The notes under the pieces were generated by a model, which saw only the letters and a list, made by a program, of their open reading frames with translations, searched no databases and was not told where the DNA came from. From a bacterium (GTDB lineage: Bacteria; Actinomycetota; Acidimicrobiia; Spongiisociales; JAHEDJ01), in the NCBI GenBank assembly GCA_024641325.1, contig JAHEDJ010000029.1:1-33189 (forward strand): 33,189 nucleotides of DNA, read 5' to 3'. This document shows positions 1 to 5,806 of this stretch, in pieces. A program made the translations under genes and the position numbers. The number at the start of each line of letters is the position of its first letter. Position 1 is the stretch's first letter.

Positions 1-28
1 TCGATTCCGGTCGTCGCCTCGAGTGGAT

Positions 29-34
29 TACACT
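29..34 (+). promoter_or_regulatory. Possible -10 element of the tRNA-Val(GAC) promoter
   Basis: TACACT lies 12 bases before the mature tRNA 5' end, the spacing expected of a -10 box. I see no convincing -35 hexamer in the few bases available before it, so this is a weak call. Confidence 0.3.
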
Positions 35-46
35 TGTCCCTCCTAA

Positions 47-118
47 GGGCCCTTAGCTCAGGGGGAGAGCGCTTCCCTGACGCGGAAGAGGTCGAAGGTT
101 CAAATCCTTCAGGGCCCA
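47..118 (+). tRNA. tRNA-Val (anticodon GAC)
   Basis: The full cloverleaf can be folded by hand. The 7-bp acceptor stem pairs 47-53 with 111-117, the D stem is GCTC/GAGC, the anticodon stem CTTCC/GGAAG encloses loop CTGACGC (anticodon GAC at 79-81), and the T stem GAAGG/CCTTC encloses TTCAAAT. The discriminator is A118 and CCA is not encoded. It reads GUC valine codons. An intrinsic terminator follows 3 bases downstream, so it is probably a single-gene transcript. Confidence 0.95.
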
Positions 119-121
119 CAA

Positions 122-150
122 AGAAAACCCCTGCTAGTCGGGGGTTTTCT
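122..150 (+). terminator. Intrinsic terminator after tRNA-Val(GAC)
   Basis: A perfect 10-bp stem pairs 122-131 with 141-150 around a 9-base loop; the A/T-rich lower stem gives a TTTT run on the plus strand. Its sequence closely resembles the terminator after the second tRNA-Val at 4728-4750. Confidence 0.85.
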
Positions 151-325
151 GCTACCTGGGTGGCAGTTCGATGACGTTGGCACCGTCAGAAGTGAACAAA
201 TCGAAGGTTGCGGGCGCTTGCGACAAAACCCCAGTTCAGGGCGTTGCACCGGCTGCCGGATGGCGGAAACACCCCCCCCCAAGTCCGAAATGTCGACTCA
301 CAGTGACGGTTGATCCGTTAGTTCT

Positions 326-341
326 AGGTCTTTCGGCCCTA
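326..341 (+). promoter_or_regulatory. Candidate DevR/DosR-like operator upstream of the small repeat protein
   Basis: AGGTCTTTCGGCCCTA is an imperfect inverted repeat that resembles actinobacterial DevR/DosR boxes (GGGACT-N2-AGTCCC type, with natural variants ending GGCCCT). An extended -10-like TGCATAAC lies at 365-372, so the box would be centred about 45 bases before a start near 379, a usual activator position. The ATG follows at 419. The segment can also fold as a small hairpin (328-349). The match was made by eye from memory of the motif; no regulator gene is in view. Confidence 0.35.
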
Positions 342-418
342 CCGAAGACTGCCGTTTTCCGGTTTGCATAACCCCAGCACGAGGGCAGGCCTCGCGCCGC
401 CGATCCCGGGGAGGGCAA

Positions 419-592
419 ATGGCATTCTTCAAGAAGCGCGTCGTCAAAAAGAGCTTCGAGGACCCCATCGTCGCCAAGGACAAGTTCGAGGACCCCATCG
501 TCGCTAGGGACACCTTCGAAGATCCAATCGTCGCCAAAGAGTTCGAGGTTCCGGTCTTCGACCCCATGCCAGACGGCGACAAGGAAGCCTGA
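419..592 (+). CDS. Small FEDPIVA-repeat protein, 57 aa, unknown function
   Basis: I do not recognise a family. The product begins with a short basic, hydrophobic segment (MAFFKKRVVKK). Three tandem 10-residue repeats follow at residues 12-41, each x-FEDPIVA-K/R-D/E, then a degenerate partial repeat FEVPVFDP and a polar acidic tail. The repeat units (452-481, 482-511, 512-541) differ mostly by synonymous changes (GAG/GAA, GAC/GAT, CCC/CCA, GCC/GCT, AAG/AAA) or by K/R, D/E and S/T swaps. This argues for selection on the peptide rather than recent DNA slippage. A GGGGAGGG Shine-Dalgarno sits just before the ATG. The gene stands alone between the tRNA terminator and a phage gene remnant on the other strand. 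The repeats look like a short linear motif presented in tandem, perhaps for binding a partner, with the basic N-terminus able to touch membrane or nucleic acid; that is inference. Confidence 0.72.
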   Translation: MAFFKKRVVKKSFEDPIVAKDKFEDPIVARDTFEDPIVAKEFEVPVFDPMPDGDKEA

Positions 593-631
593 GACTCCCC
601 CCTTTTCCAACCGTATATGGGCATAAGCCCC

Positions 632-1066
632 TCACGACAATGCAATCGTCATGTCGTCGTGCTTCCCGGCGTCGTGGTCGATCTTGAACCGGTTGGTTCC
701 TGCCTCGACAAGGCGTACTGAAGCGAGTTCTTCAAGTAGTGCTGGGTGGTCGTACAGGGCCAGTGTTGCGGTGCGTAGGACTTGGTCTAGGGCATTGCCA
801 GCCGGTGGTTGGAAGCGACCTGGCGAGGTGTGTTCTGTGGCTGTGACGCCGGTCCGCTGTGGTCGTTGGATGAGGTGGGCGGCTGGTGGGGGTCGAAAAC
901 GACTTCTGCGTTCTTGAAGTGTTGGGCGGTTGTCTCGGAGCCATGCTTCGACATTGGACAGGTCTACGGGCCGTCTGCGTGTCCCCTGCCAGACTTCGAG
1001 GCGGTCGATGTGAACGACGCCATCATTTTTGGGACCTGGGTGGAGGACCTTCGCCTCTGTGATCAT
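632..1066 (-). pseudogene. Decayed C-terminal fragment of a phage terminase large subunit
   Basis: The frame ends in DHDAGKHDDMTIALS, the usual C-terminal signature of the nuclease domain of actinophage-type terminase large subunits. Upstream of it lie HLIQR-x-QRTGVTATEHT and LYDHPALLEELASVRLVE, which also match that domain. The N-terminal ATPase with its Walker motifs is absent. Between the matching blocks the sequence is scrambled (a Pro/Arg-rich stretch and an apparent short insertion before NALDQVLRT), which suggests compensated frameshifts. The open frame continues upstream of the first Met at 1066 into the start of the divergent lipoprotein gene, so the true remnant edge is about 1066-1110. 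It cannot package DNA alone and is best read as the residue of an old prophage or island beside the tRNA. The family call rests on remembered motifs, not alignment. Confidence 0.65.
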
Positions 1067-1107
1067 TGGGTGGCCACGCCTAAAATTGCCGGGAGAGGTT
1101 CCGTCGG

Positions 1108-2919
1108 ATGCAGTACCGAAGTGGGTTGGTCCGTCGCTTGGTCGTGGTGGCCATCATTGGTCTCGTCGCGGCGCTGACCGGCTCGTGCGAATACACCCTG
1201 ACCGACGAAACGACCTCGGAGACGGCGTGGGTCGAGGTGCGGTATCTCGGCTCGAAGGACATCGAAGAGGTCTGGTTGCTGACGGCGGTCGGGGAGACCA
1301 CCGACCGAGAACTGGTCAGCGACGACCTGATCGGCAGTGATGCCAAGCTGCCGAGCTATCCCGACGGGTTGGTCCCGGAGCGAGACGTTAGCCTGCATCT
1401 CGAGCTCGAAGTGACCTCCCCGGACTCGGCAACCTCACCCCGGTATTACGCGCTCGAATACACCAAAGAGCAGTCCTGGCAGGGTGATCTCGAGCCGCTC
1501 TACTACGAGGAGCCGTGGTACACCGGCACCTTCGAGGCGGGTGTGAATCACCTCGGCGACGACTGGACACTCGTCAAGGAGACGATGTTCATCTTCGGCA
1601 ACGCCCCCGCAGGTATCACCCAACAGTCGGGGTGGCGCTTCGAGCAGGTCTACGCAGGCCCGACCGGTGAGCTGCATCTGTATCGAGTTGCCGAATCCGG
1701 GCCGGTCGATGATCCCGATGCGGGGCCGGTCCTGCTGCAGGACGCGGTCGATGACGGTTACGGCCTCGACAACTTCGTGGACTTCGGTCTGGATCCGCCT
1801 GCCAACACCTGCCCGCTCGACGATCCCGATCTGGCCGCATTCGACAAGAACCCCGAGATCCCCGATGTGGTCGAACGTTGGGCGCCGGTCATTTATCAGG
1901 ACATCGACGCCGACAACTACACGGCCGACTTCATCACCCGTGTCGACTTCGATGGGAACCTGCTCGGCCAGGACAATGCCTCGAACCGGGATCGGCACCC
2001 GGTGCCCGGCTGGGTGTACTACTCGTTGGTGCGCGGCGCCCGCCACGACTTCATCGGCTACTACTCCTATCACGCCGAGGACACCAGCGGGATCCTCGAT
2101 GGCAGCGGCCATGAGCACGACTTCGAGGGCATCGTCGTTTCGTACAACCGGTGCACCAGACACCTCGATGCGCTCCTGACGAACCAGCACGGCTCATACG
2201 CGTCCTACGTGGCGCCCGACAATCCCAGTTTGCGCCCTTCGGATGATCGTCGGGGCGTCGCGCTGATCTACGGGCAACCGGATGAAGAGGGGTTCTACGC
2301 TCCCGACCGGATGTTCACGCTTCTTGAGTGGACATCGACGGTGTCGGGTCTTCAGCAGACCTACGACGCGCTGGCAGTCGGCATCGAGGCGAACACCCAT
2401 GCGGTGTGGGGCCGATGGGATTCGATCTGCGTGATCGGGCCGAGCGGACGCCCCGAATTCGGCTGCGATCCCGACGAACACGGTGGCGACGGTCTCGTTT
2501 ACCACTACGACAACTTCGGCGAGGTACCGCAAACGCCCTACCCCCAGTACCCGGCCTGGCCGATCGTCAGCTACGAGCTGATCGACGTCGCCGGCCTGTG
2601 GGACCTGGCTCACCAGCCGGAGACGTGCGGGCAGGCCGACCTGGATCGGCCCTCCGGTGAGCCGCCGCCGTCGTTCTTGTTCGCCTGCCATGACGATCCG
2701 GTCCCGTGGGACACTTTCAACGCTGAGGGCGAGGACGCCGGGAATCTGCCGTGGAGCTGGGGGCCGTCGGCCGTGATCGATCACGTCTGTGACAACGATG
2801 CTCCCAACATGTTGCTCGATCCGGCCGGGGTCTTCGCAGGGTTCTTCGAGCACGACATCGGCTACTTCGTGCACTGGTACCTCGACAACCCTTATGCCGA
2901 CAGCTCGACCTGCGACTGA
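1108..2919 (+). CDS. Secreted lipoprotein-like protein with NPP1/Vps62-like GHEHDFE motif
   Basis: This 603-residue protein starts with a signal peptide: RR near residues 9-10, a hydrophobic stretch to about residue 25, then the lipobox-like LTGSC, so it is probably a lipid-anchored exported protein. Residues 334-340 read GHEHDFE, close to the GHRHDWE heptapeptide that binds a divalent cation in NPP1 (NLP) proteins. Around it are YYSYHAED before, a later NQHGSY, and THAVWGRWD. These resemble the NPP1/Vps62-like beta-sandwich (residues about 255-450). The C-terminal third (about 450-603) holds several Cys and many aromatic residues and may be a second extracellular domain. The ATG follows GGGAGAGG at a 9-base spacing. 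The gene stands alone and its 5' end abuts the terminase remnant on the other strand. The role is unknown; a cell-surface or secreted hydrolase or lytic factor is possible but unproven. Confidence 0.8.
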   Translation: MQYRSGLVRRLVVVAIIGLVAALTGSCEYTLTDETTSETAWVEVRYLGSKDIEEVWLLTAVGETTDRELVSDDLIGSDAKLPSYPDGLVPERDVSLHLELEVTSPDSATSPRYYALEYTKEQSWQGDLEPLYYEEPWYTGTFEAGVNHLGDDWTLVKETMFIFGNAPAGITQQSGWRFEQVYAGPTGELHLYRVAESGPVDDPDAGPVLLQDAVDDGYGLDNFVDFGLDPPANTCPLDDPDLAAFDKNPEIPDVVERWAPVIYQDIDADNYTADFITRVDFDGNLLGQDNASNRDRHPVPGWVYYSLVRGARHDFIGYYSYHAEDTSGILDGSGHEHDFEGIVVSYNRCTRHLDALLTNQHGSYASYVAPDNPSLRPSDDRRGVALIYGQPDEEGFYAPDRMFTLLEWTSTVSGLQQTYDALAVGIEANTHAVWGRWDSICVIGPSGRPEFGCDPDEHGGDGLVYHYDNFGEVPQTPYPQYPAWPIVSYELIDVAGLWDLAHQPETCGQADLDRPSGEPPPSFLFACHDDPVPWDTFNAEGEDAGNLPWSWGPSAVIDHVCDNDAPNMLLDPAGVFAGFFEHDIGYFVHWYLDNPYADSSTCD

Positions 2920-3004
2920 TCCTCCTCGGCCGGAGGCGACCCGACGCGGTCGAGTGAGACCCCGCGCCTCGATCAGTTCCTGCTTCGGGCACAAGGCGCG
3001 CCGC

Positions 3005-3148
3005 GTGGAGATGGGCGCAGGGGACGACCCGCCGGTTCAGTACATCCACGAGTCTTCCACCGAAGTCACCGTCTGGACCCAAACGTTCACCGAGTGGCTG
3101 GCACGGGTGATGCCCAACGAGGACGGCGACCTGCCGCCCTGGATTTAG
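3005..3148 (+). pseudogene. Orphan 3' gene fragment, possibly SMI1/KNR4-like C-terminus
   Basis: The last 47 residues of an open frame ending at 3148 look protein-like (GAGDDPPVQYIHESS, then TFTEWLARVM) and weakly resemble the C-terminal strand-helix of SMI1/KNR4 (SUKH) immunity-type proteins. There is no usable ribosome binding site before the GTG (3005) or ATG (3011), and the upstream frame runs into the intergenic region after the lipoprotein gene. I read it as a truncated leftover rather than a functional gene. The family assignment is tentative. Confidence 0.3.
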
Positions 3149-3374
3149 CGGCGCCGATCACCTGTTCCCGGACGGGAACGCACATCCTGCCAAACCACGC
3201 CGATCGGCACCTACAGGGGAGTGTTGCGACCGACGGCCACAGGCGTGGTGATGGTCGCTGAGCGTCTTCCGGTTCTTGTCCGCACTTTGTCCGCTGAGGC
3301 CAAAAAACCTAACGAAACGTCGCAAAGCGGTGAGACGTGAAAACCCCAGGTCAGAACCCATGTTGGGGCGAGTT

Positions 3375-3429
3375 CCCAGGTAAGCGATTAGAAACCCCCA
3401 ATGGTTGTGGGGGCTTCTTGTCACCTGGG
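3375..3429. repeat. Nested inverted repeat / bidirectional terminator in the 3149-3452 gap
   Basis: CCCAGGT (3375-3381) and ACCTGGG (3423-3429) enclose a second stem, AGAAACCCCC (3390-3399) with GGGGGCTTCT (3409-3418), with one A.C mismatch. Read on the minus strand it lies just after the stop of the gene ending at 3453 and can terminate it. GGGGG followed at the same distance by ACCTGGG also occurs after the first tRNA terminator (about 140-161), so this may be a copied tRNA-downstream segment. The rest of 3149-3452 shows no gene I can support. Confidence 0.5.
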
Positions 3430-3452
3430 GTAGATTCGAATATCCCCGGTTC

Positions 3453-3647
3453 CTAGCCAATGACTCCGAGGCCGAGTAGAAGCATCGCGATAGCACCGAT
3501 ACCAGCTACCCCGACCCAGATCCATGCACCGAAGTCGAAGACCCTGGGGCCGTATCCCTTGCCTGAGAGCTCGCTTCTAACGTGTCGGAAAGCAATGTAC
3601 GCGGCGATGAAGAATACGGCTGCGAAGAAAAGTGCAGGTGTGTTCAT
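3453..3647 (-). CDS. Small two-helix membrane protein, unknown function
   Basis: A protein of 64 residues (67 if the GTG at 3656 is used) with two clear hydrophobic segments. The first is near residues 4-20 (PALFFAAVFFIAAYIAF). The second is near residues 44-62 (IWVGVAGIGAIAMLLLGLG). A charged, glycine-containing loop (HVRSELSGKGYGP) separates them. I chose the ATG at 3647; neither start has a strong Shine-Dalgarno. The gene is convergent with the fragment to its left and is followed by a strong hairpin. No family is recognised; small two-helix proteins of this type are common and mostly uncharacterised. The hydropathy pattern makes real coding likely. Confidence 0.6.
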   Translation of the reverse strand: MNTPALFFAAVFFIAAYIAFRHVRSELSGKGYGPRVFDFGAWIWVGVAGIGAIAMLLLGLGVIG

Positions 3648-3771
3648 ACCCCGCACAGTAATCGGTATCGCCCGTCGCTACGGGCGACACCCGGTTCAGG
3701 ACCGGCAACGCAATCTGTCGCTCCTCCTCGCGGGGGGAATACTCGCCGGATGGAGATCGCTTGGCCGCAAA

Positions 3772-3797
3772 GAAGCCCCCAGAAAGCTGGGGGCTTC
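3772..3797 (-). terminator. Strong hairpin terminator downstream of the 3832-4071 gene
   Basis: A perfect 11-bp stem pairs 3772-3782 with 3787-3797 around a 4-base loop. It lies 35 bases after the stop codon of the minus-strand gene. The stem is G/C-rich at the top and A/T-rich at the base, so it can act in both directions. Confidence 0.75.
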
Positions 3798-3831
3798 ATA
3801 TGATTTGAGTTCGCTGGACGGGATCGAGCGG

Positions 3832-4071
3832 CTACTTTTCGCCACCGAACATGCCTCCGAGCATGCCCTTGCCTTTGTCAAGGAGGTCGCCTAGCCCGCC
3901 TTCGTCGCTGGATGCACCTTCTTCGCCCCCGCCTATGAAGTTCTCGAGTTGGCCGGCGATCGGCGCCGGAAGCTTGTCCTTGAGAAACGCAAGGACGGCT
4001 TCAATCGCGCCTTGTGCCTTGTCGGCCGGCAAGCCGGTCTTCTCGGTGACGGCTCTGAGCAGTTCTTCCAT
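3832..4071 (-). CDS. Small helical protein, 79 aa, DUF2267-like
   Basis: The first 47 residues (MEELLRAVTEKTGLPADKAQ and on to QLENFI) look like a small all-helical domain with the spacing seen in DUF2267-type proteins. A flexible Gly/Glu/Ser segment (residues about 47-60) follows, and a C-terminal GDLLDKGKGMLGGMFGG that may form an amphipathic helix. An AGGAGG sits 7 bases before the ATG, so the start is firm. The gene is a single-gene unit ending in the hairpin at 3772-3797. Function is unknown. The DUF2267 link is by overall pattern only; homologues may simply be annotated as hypothetical. Confidence 0.75.
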   Translation of the reverse strand: MEELLRAVTEKTGLPADKAQGAIEAVLAFLKDKLPAPIAGQLENFIGGGEEGASSDEGGLGDLLDKGKGMLGGMFGGEK

Positions 4072-4174
4072 TGCCTGCCTCCTGGCTTGAGGTGTCGTTC
4101 GGCGAGCATCATAGACCGGCGTGGGCGCCCCGGTTCAGCTACATCGTTTCGGAGCAGGCGACGAGGACCGTGTC

Positions 4175-4528
4175 TCAGCCCCAGCCCAGTTCGTGCAGTC
4201 GTTGATCGTCGATGCCCAGGTGATGTGCGATTTCGTGAAGCACCGTAGTTCGGATTTCAGCTCGAAGGGCATCTCGTTCGAGGCCGAGCTCCAGGTGAGC
4301 TTCACGGAAAACTGTAATTCGATCCGGCATGACTCCGAAGTAGTCGATGCCGCGTTCGGCGAGCGACACTCCTTCGTAGAGTCCGAGCAAGCCGTCTCCG
4401 GCCGGATCCTGGTCGGAGGTGGGCCTATCCTCCACTACGACGATGAGGTTGTCGATGCGTTCGGTAACCCAGTTTGGGAGCTCGTCGAGAGCCTCGTCAA
4501 CAAGTCGCTCGAAGTTGGCACGTTCCAT
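4175..4528 (-). CDS. Metallopeptidase family protein (zincin, DUF1025-like)
   Basis: This 117-residue protein carries the zincin signature HEIAHHLGI near its C-terminus, followed by DDQRLHELGW, as in the small PF06262-type metallopeptidase family of actinobacteria. The two His and the Glu of HExxH are intact, and the downstream Asp could supply the third zinc ligand. The N-terminal half (ERLVDEALDELPNWV... NLIVVVEDRP) is also typical of the family, and the length is normal. No signal peptide is seen, so it should be cytoplasmic. The ATG at 4528 is preceded by TGAGG. Substrates of this family are not known to me. It lies on the same strand as the 79-residue gene, 103 bp upstream of it, and may share its transcript. 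Confidence 0.88.
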   Translation of the reverse strand: MERANFERLVDEALDELPNWVTERIDNLIVVVEDRPTSDQDPAGDGLLGLYEGVSLAERGIDYFGVMPDRITVFREAHLELGLERDALRAEIRTTVLHEIAHHLGIDDQRLHELGWG

Positions 4529-4615
4529 CCTCAGTATTCAAGTCGATGACTGGCTGGGGTGACCACCGCCGCGCTTCGAGTGCATAACCGATTCCGTGCC
4601 ATCGACGGTCCTAGC

Positions 4616-4621
4616 TACAAT
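4616..4621 (+). promoter_or_regulatory. -10 element of the tRNA-Val(CAC) promoter
   Basis: TACAAT, one base from consensus, lies 29 bases before the tRNA 5' end. A weak TTCCGT at 4592-4597 would give an 18-base spacer. The -35 match is poor. Confidence 0.4.
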
Positions 4622-4649
4622 CTCACGCCACAGCCCGACCCATTGGCTG

Positions 4650-4724
4650 GGGCGATTAGCTCAGCGGGAGAGCGCTGCCTTCACACGGCAGAGGTCACTG
4701 GTTCGATCCCAGTATCGCCCACCA
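4650..4724 (+). tRNA. tRNA-Val (anticodon CAC)
   Basis: The acceptor stem pairs GGGCGAT (4650-4656) with ATCGCCC (4714-4720). The anticodon stem CTGCC/GGCAG encloses loop TTCACAC (anticodon CAC at 4682-4684). The T arm is CACTG-GTTCGAT-CCCAGT in form. Unlike the first tRNA-Val, the CCA end is encoded (4722-4724). It reads GUG codons. A terminator follows immediately. Confidence 0.95.
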
Positions 4725-4727
4725 GAT

Positions 4728-4750
4728 AAACCCCTGCTCAGCGGGGGTTT
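4728..4750 (+). terminator. Intrinsic terminator after tRNA-Val(CAC)
   Basis: AAACCCC (4728-4734) pairs with GGGGTTT (4744-4750), and the loop holds a further short GCT/AGC pairing. It shares AAACCCCTGCT and GGGGGTTT with the terminator at 122-150. Confidence 0.8.
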
Positions 4751-4841
4751 CTGCCGTGTGGAGAGGGTGAATACTTGAGGCCCTCTTGCTGCCAACTCGC
4801 CGCAATAGTGATTCCATAGTCGCCTAGCGTGTAAAGGGTAT

Positions 4842-4867
4842 GAGGGGCCGCCTTCGGGCGGTCCCTC
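4842..4867 (-). terminator. UUCG-tetraloop hairpin, terminator for a minus-strand gene end
   Basis: An 11-bp stem with one G.T pair joins 4842-4852 to 4857-4867 around a TTCG loop. It begins one base past the stop codon (4869-4871) of the minus-strand frame described next, the arrangement expected of a gene's own terminator. Confidence 0.6.
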
Positions 4868-4868
4868 T

Positions 4869-5040
4869 CTATGTGTCCACCCCGTCCGCCTGACACCCAT
4901 CACCAGCCGGAGGCGCCCACACCCACGCCAGCACCTCGTCCCGGTCGAACTGCACTTGGCGTTGAGCGTGGCTCGGTGTGAGTGGACGTGTGGACTGGTC
5001 CCGAGCCTCTGTCGGTTTTGATGTATCGGCGCGACAATAG
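4869..5040 (-). pseudogene. Orphan 3' end of an unrecognised minus-strand gene
   Basis: The minus-strand frame ends ...QRQVQFDRDEVLAWVWAPP...GVDT and stops one base before a strong UUCG hairpin. The frame stays open to the right, but beyond about 5040 it is only antisense to the lipoprotein gene, and no start with a ribosome binding site appears. I read this as the 3' stub of a gene cut by an insertion or deletion. The protein is not recognised. Apart from this stub, nothing else in 4751-5091 looks like a gene. Confidence 0.3.
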
Positions 5041-5091
5041 ACAACGGACCCATGGTGTTGAGGGAGGAGCCTTGCAGAAGCCACCAAGGGG

Positions 5092-5613
5092 GTGGTCGCT
5101 TTGCGAAAGTCATCAGCGCTTGTCGCGGCATCGGTATTGGTCGCAGTGCTCGCAGGCTGCGGTGGCGAGGTTGCAGAGAAACCGAGTTCCGAAGCCACTG
5201 CGGTTGTTGGAACATCCGATTGCAGTTTCCTGCAAACCTCGTTCGAGGCACTCTCAGAGGGGGCGGTGATCGGAGAGCATTTCACATGTACCTTGGAGAT
5301 GTCGGACGCTCGGGTAAGCGGTGTCGAAGAGTTCGATGTTGTCACCACATTCGATCCCGCCGAGCCCGCAGCATTGTGGACGTCTGACACGGACTCAATC
5401 ACCAACGATGGCGGGATTTGGCGCGGCACCGGTGCTTTCGGGGTGGTTGACTTTCGGGGCGTTTCTCCGTTCGCGGAAGGTGTGTTTCCGTTCAATTACG
5501 GAGAACAACACTTCGTGGGTGAAGGTGAATACGCAGGTCTCAGTTTCACCTACTACGTCGCCGGTTCCAACACGACAGGTGCTATTGCCGGTTGGATAGA
5601 AGAAACCGGCTGA
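5092..5613 (+). CDS. Secreted lipoprotein, 173 aa, unknown function
   Basis: The N-terminus is a classic lipoprotein signal: RK, a hydrophobic run, then the lipobox LAGC (Cys at residue 23) followed by GGEVAEKPSSE, a flexible low-complexity tether. The mature part is rich in Thr, Ser, Gly and aromatic residues with few charges, suggesting a small beta-rich extracellular domain. Cys at residues 44, 46 region and 66 region could form a disulfide. The GTG at 5092 overlaps AAGGGGG; the TTG at 5101, eight bases after that run, is a good alternative start (170 aa). The gene stands alone after the tRNA-Val(CAC) unit. No family is recognised. The 190 bases after it, up to the next gene, hold no feature I can support. 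Confidence 0.75.
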   Translation: MVALRKSSALVAASVLVAVLAGCGGEVAEKPSSEATAVVGTSDCSFLQTSFEALSEGAVIGEHFTCTLEMSDARVSGVEEFDVVTTFDPAEPAALWTSDTDSITNDGGIWRGTGAFGVVDFRGVSPFAEGVFPFNYGEQHFVGEGEYAGLSFTYYVAGSNTTGAIAGWIEETG

Positions 5614-5806
5614 CGTTTCCGACGAAGGACAACGGATAGCGTTGCTCTACTCGACGCTCATTCGGATGGGTCGTCGGCTCCCGAAGAAGACATTCACCGG
5701 TGGTGGTTGCGGGGAGAGCCCTCGGACCCGGCGGGTTGGGTATTACGTCTCTGGCATCGCGACGTGCTTCGGGTCAAATTGGCCTCGGTAGGACTCTCAG
5801 CAAGGG

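Noticed and set aside
180-300. c-di-GMP (GEMM) riboswitch suggested by GCGACAAAACCCC and GCACCGGCTGCCGG
   Set aside because: The conserved GAAA-receptor core and the paired stems of GEMM cannot be drawn from this sequence.
298-645. Minus-strand frame with its own repeated peptide (SSK-x-SLATMG)
   Set aside because: It is the antisense shadow of the FEDPIVA repeats; it has no ribosome site, and the synonymous pattern of the repeats fits only the plus-strand frame.
3420-3470. A tRNA gene on the minus strand suggested by ATTCGAATC
   Set aside because: No acceptor, D or anticodon stems can be formed; at most it is a T-arm-like fragment.
5614-5806. Open plus-strand frame before sudB (HRWWLRGEPSDPAGW...)
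   Set aside because: It looks somewhat protein-like but has no start codon with a ribosome site, and it is short; I could not support a gene or a remnant.
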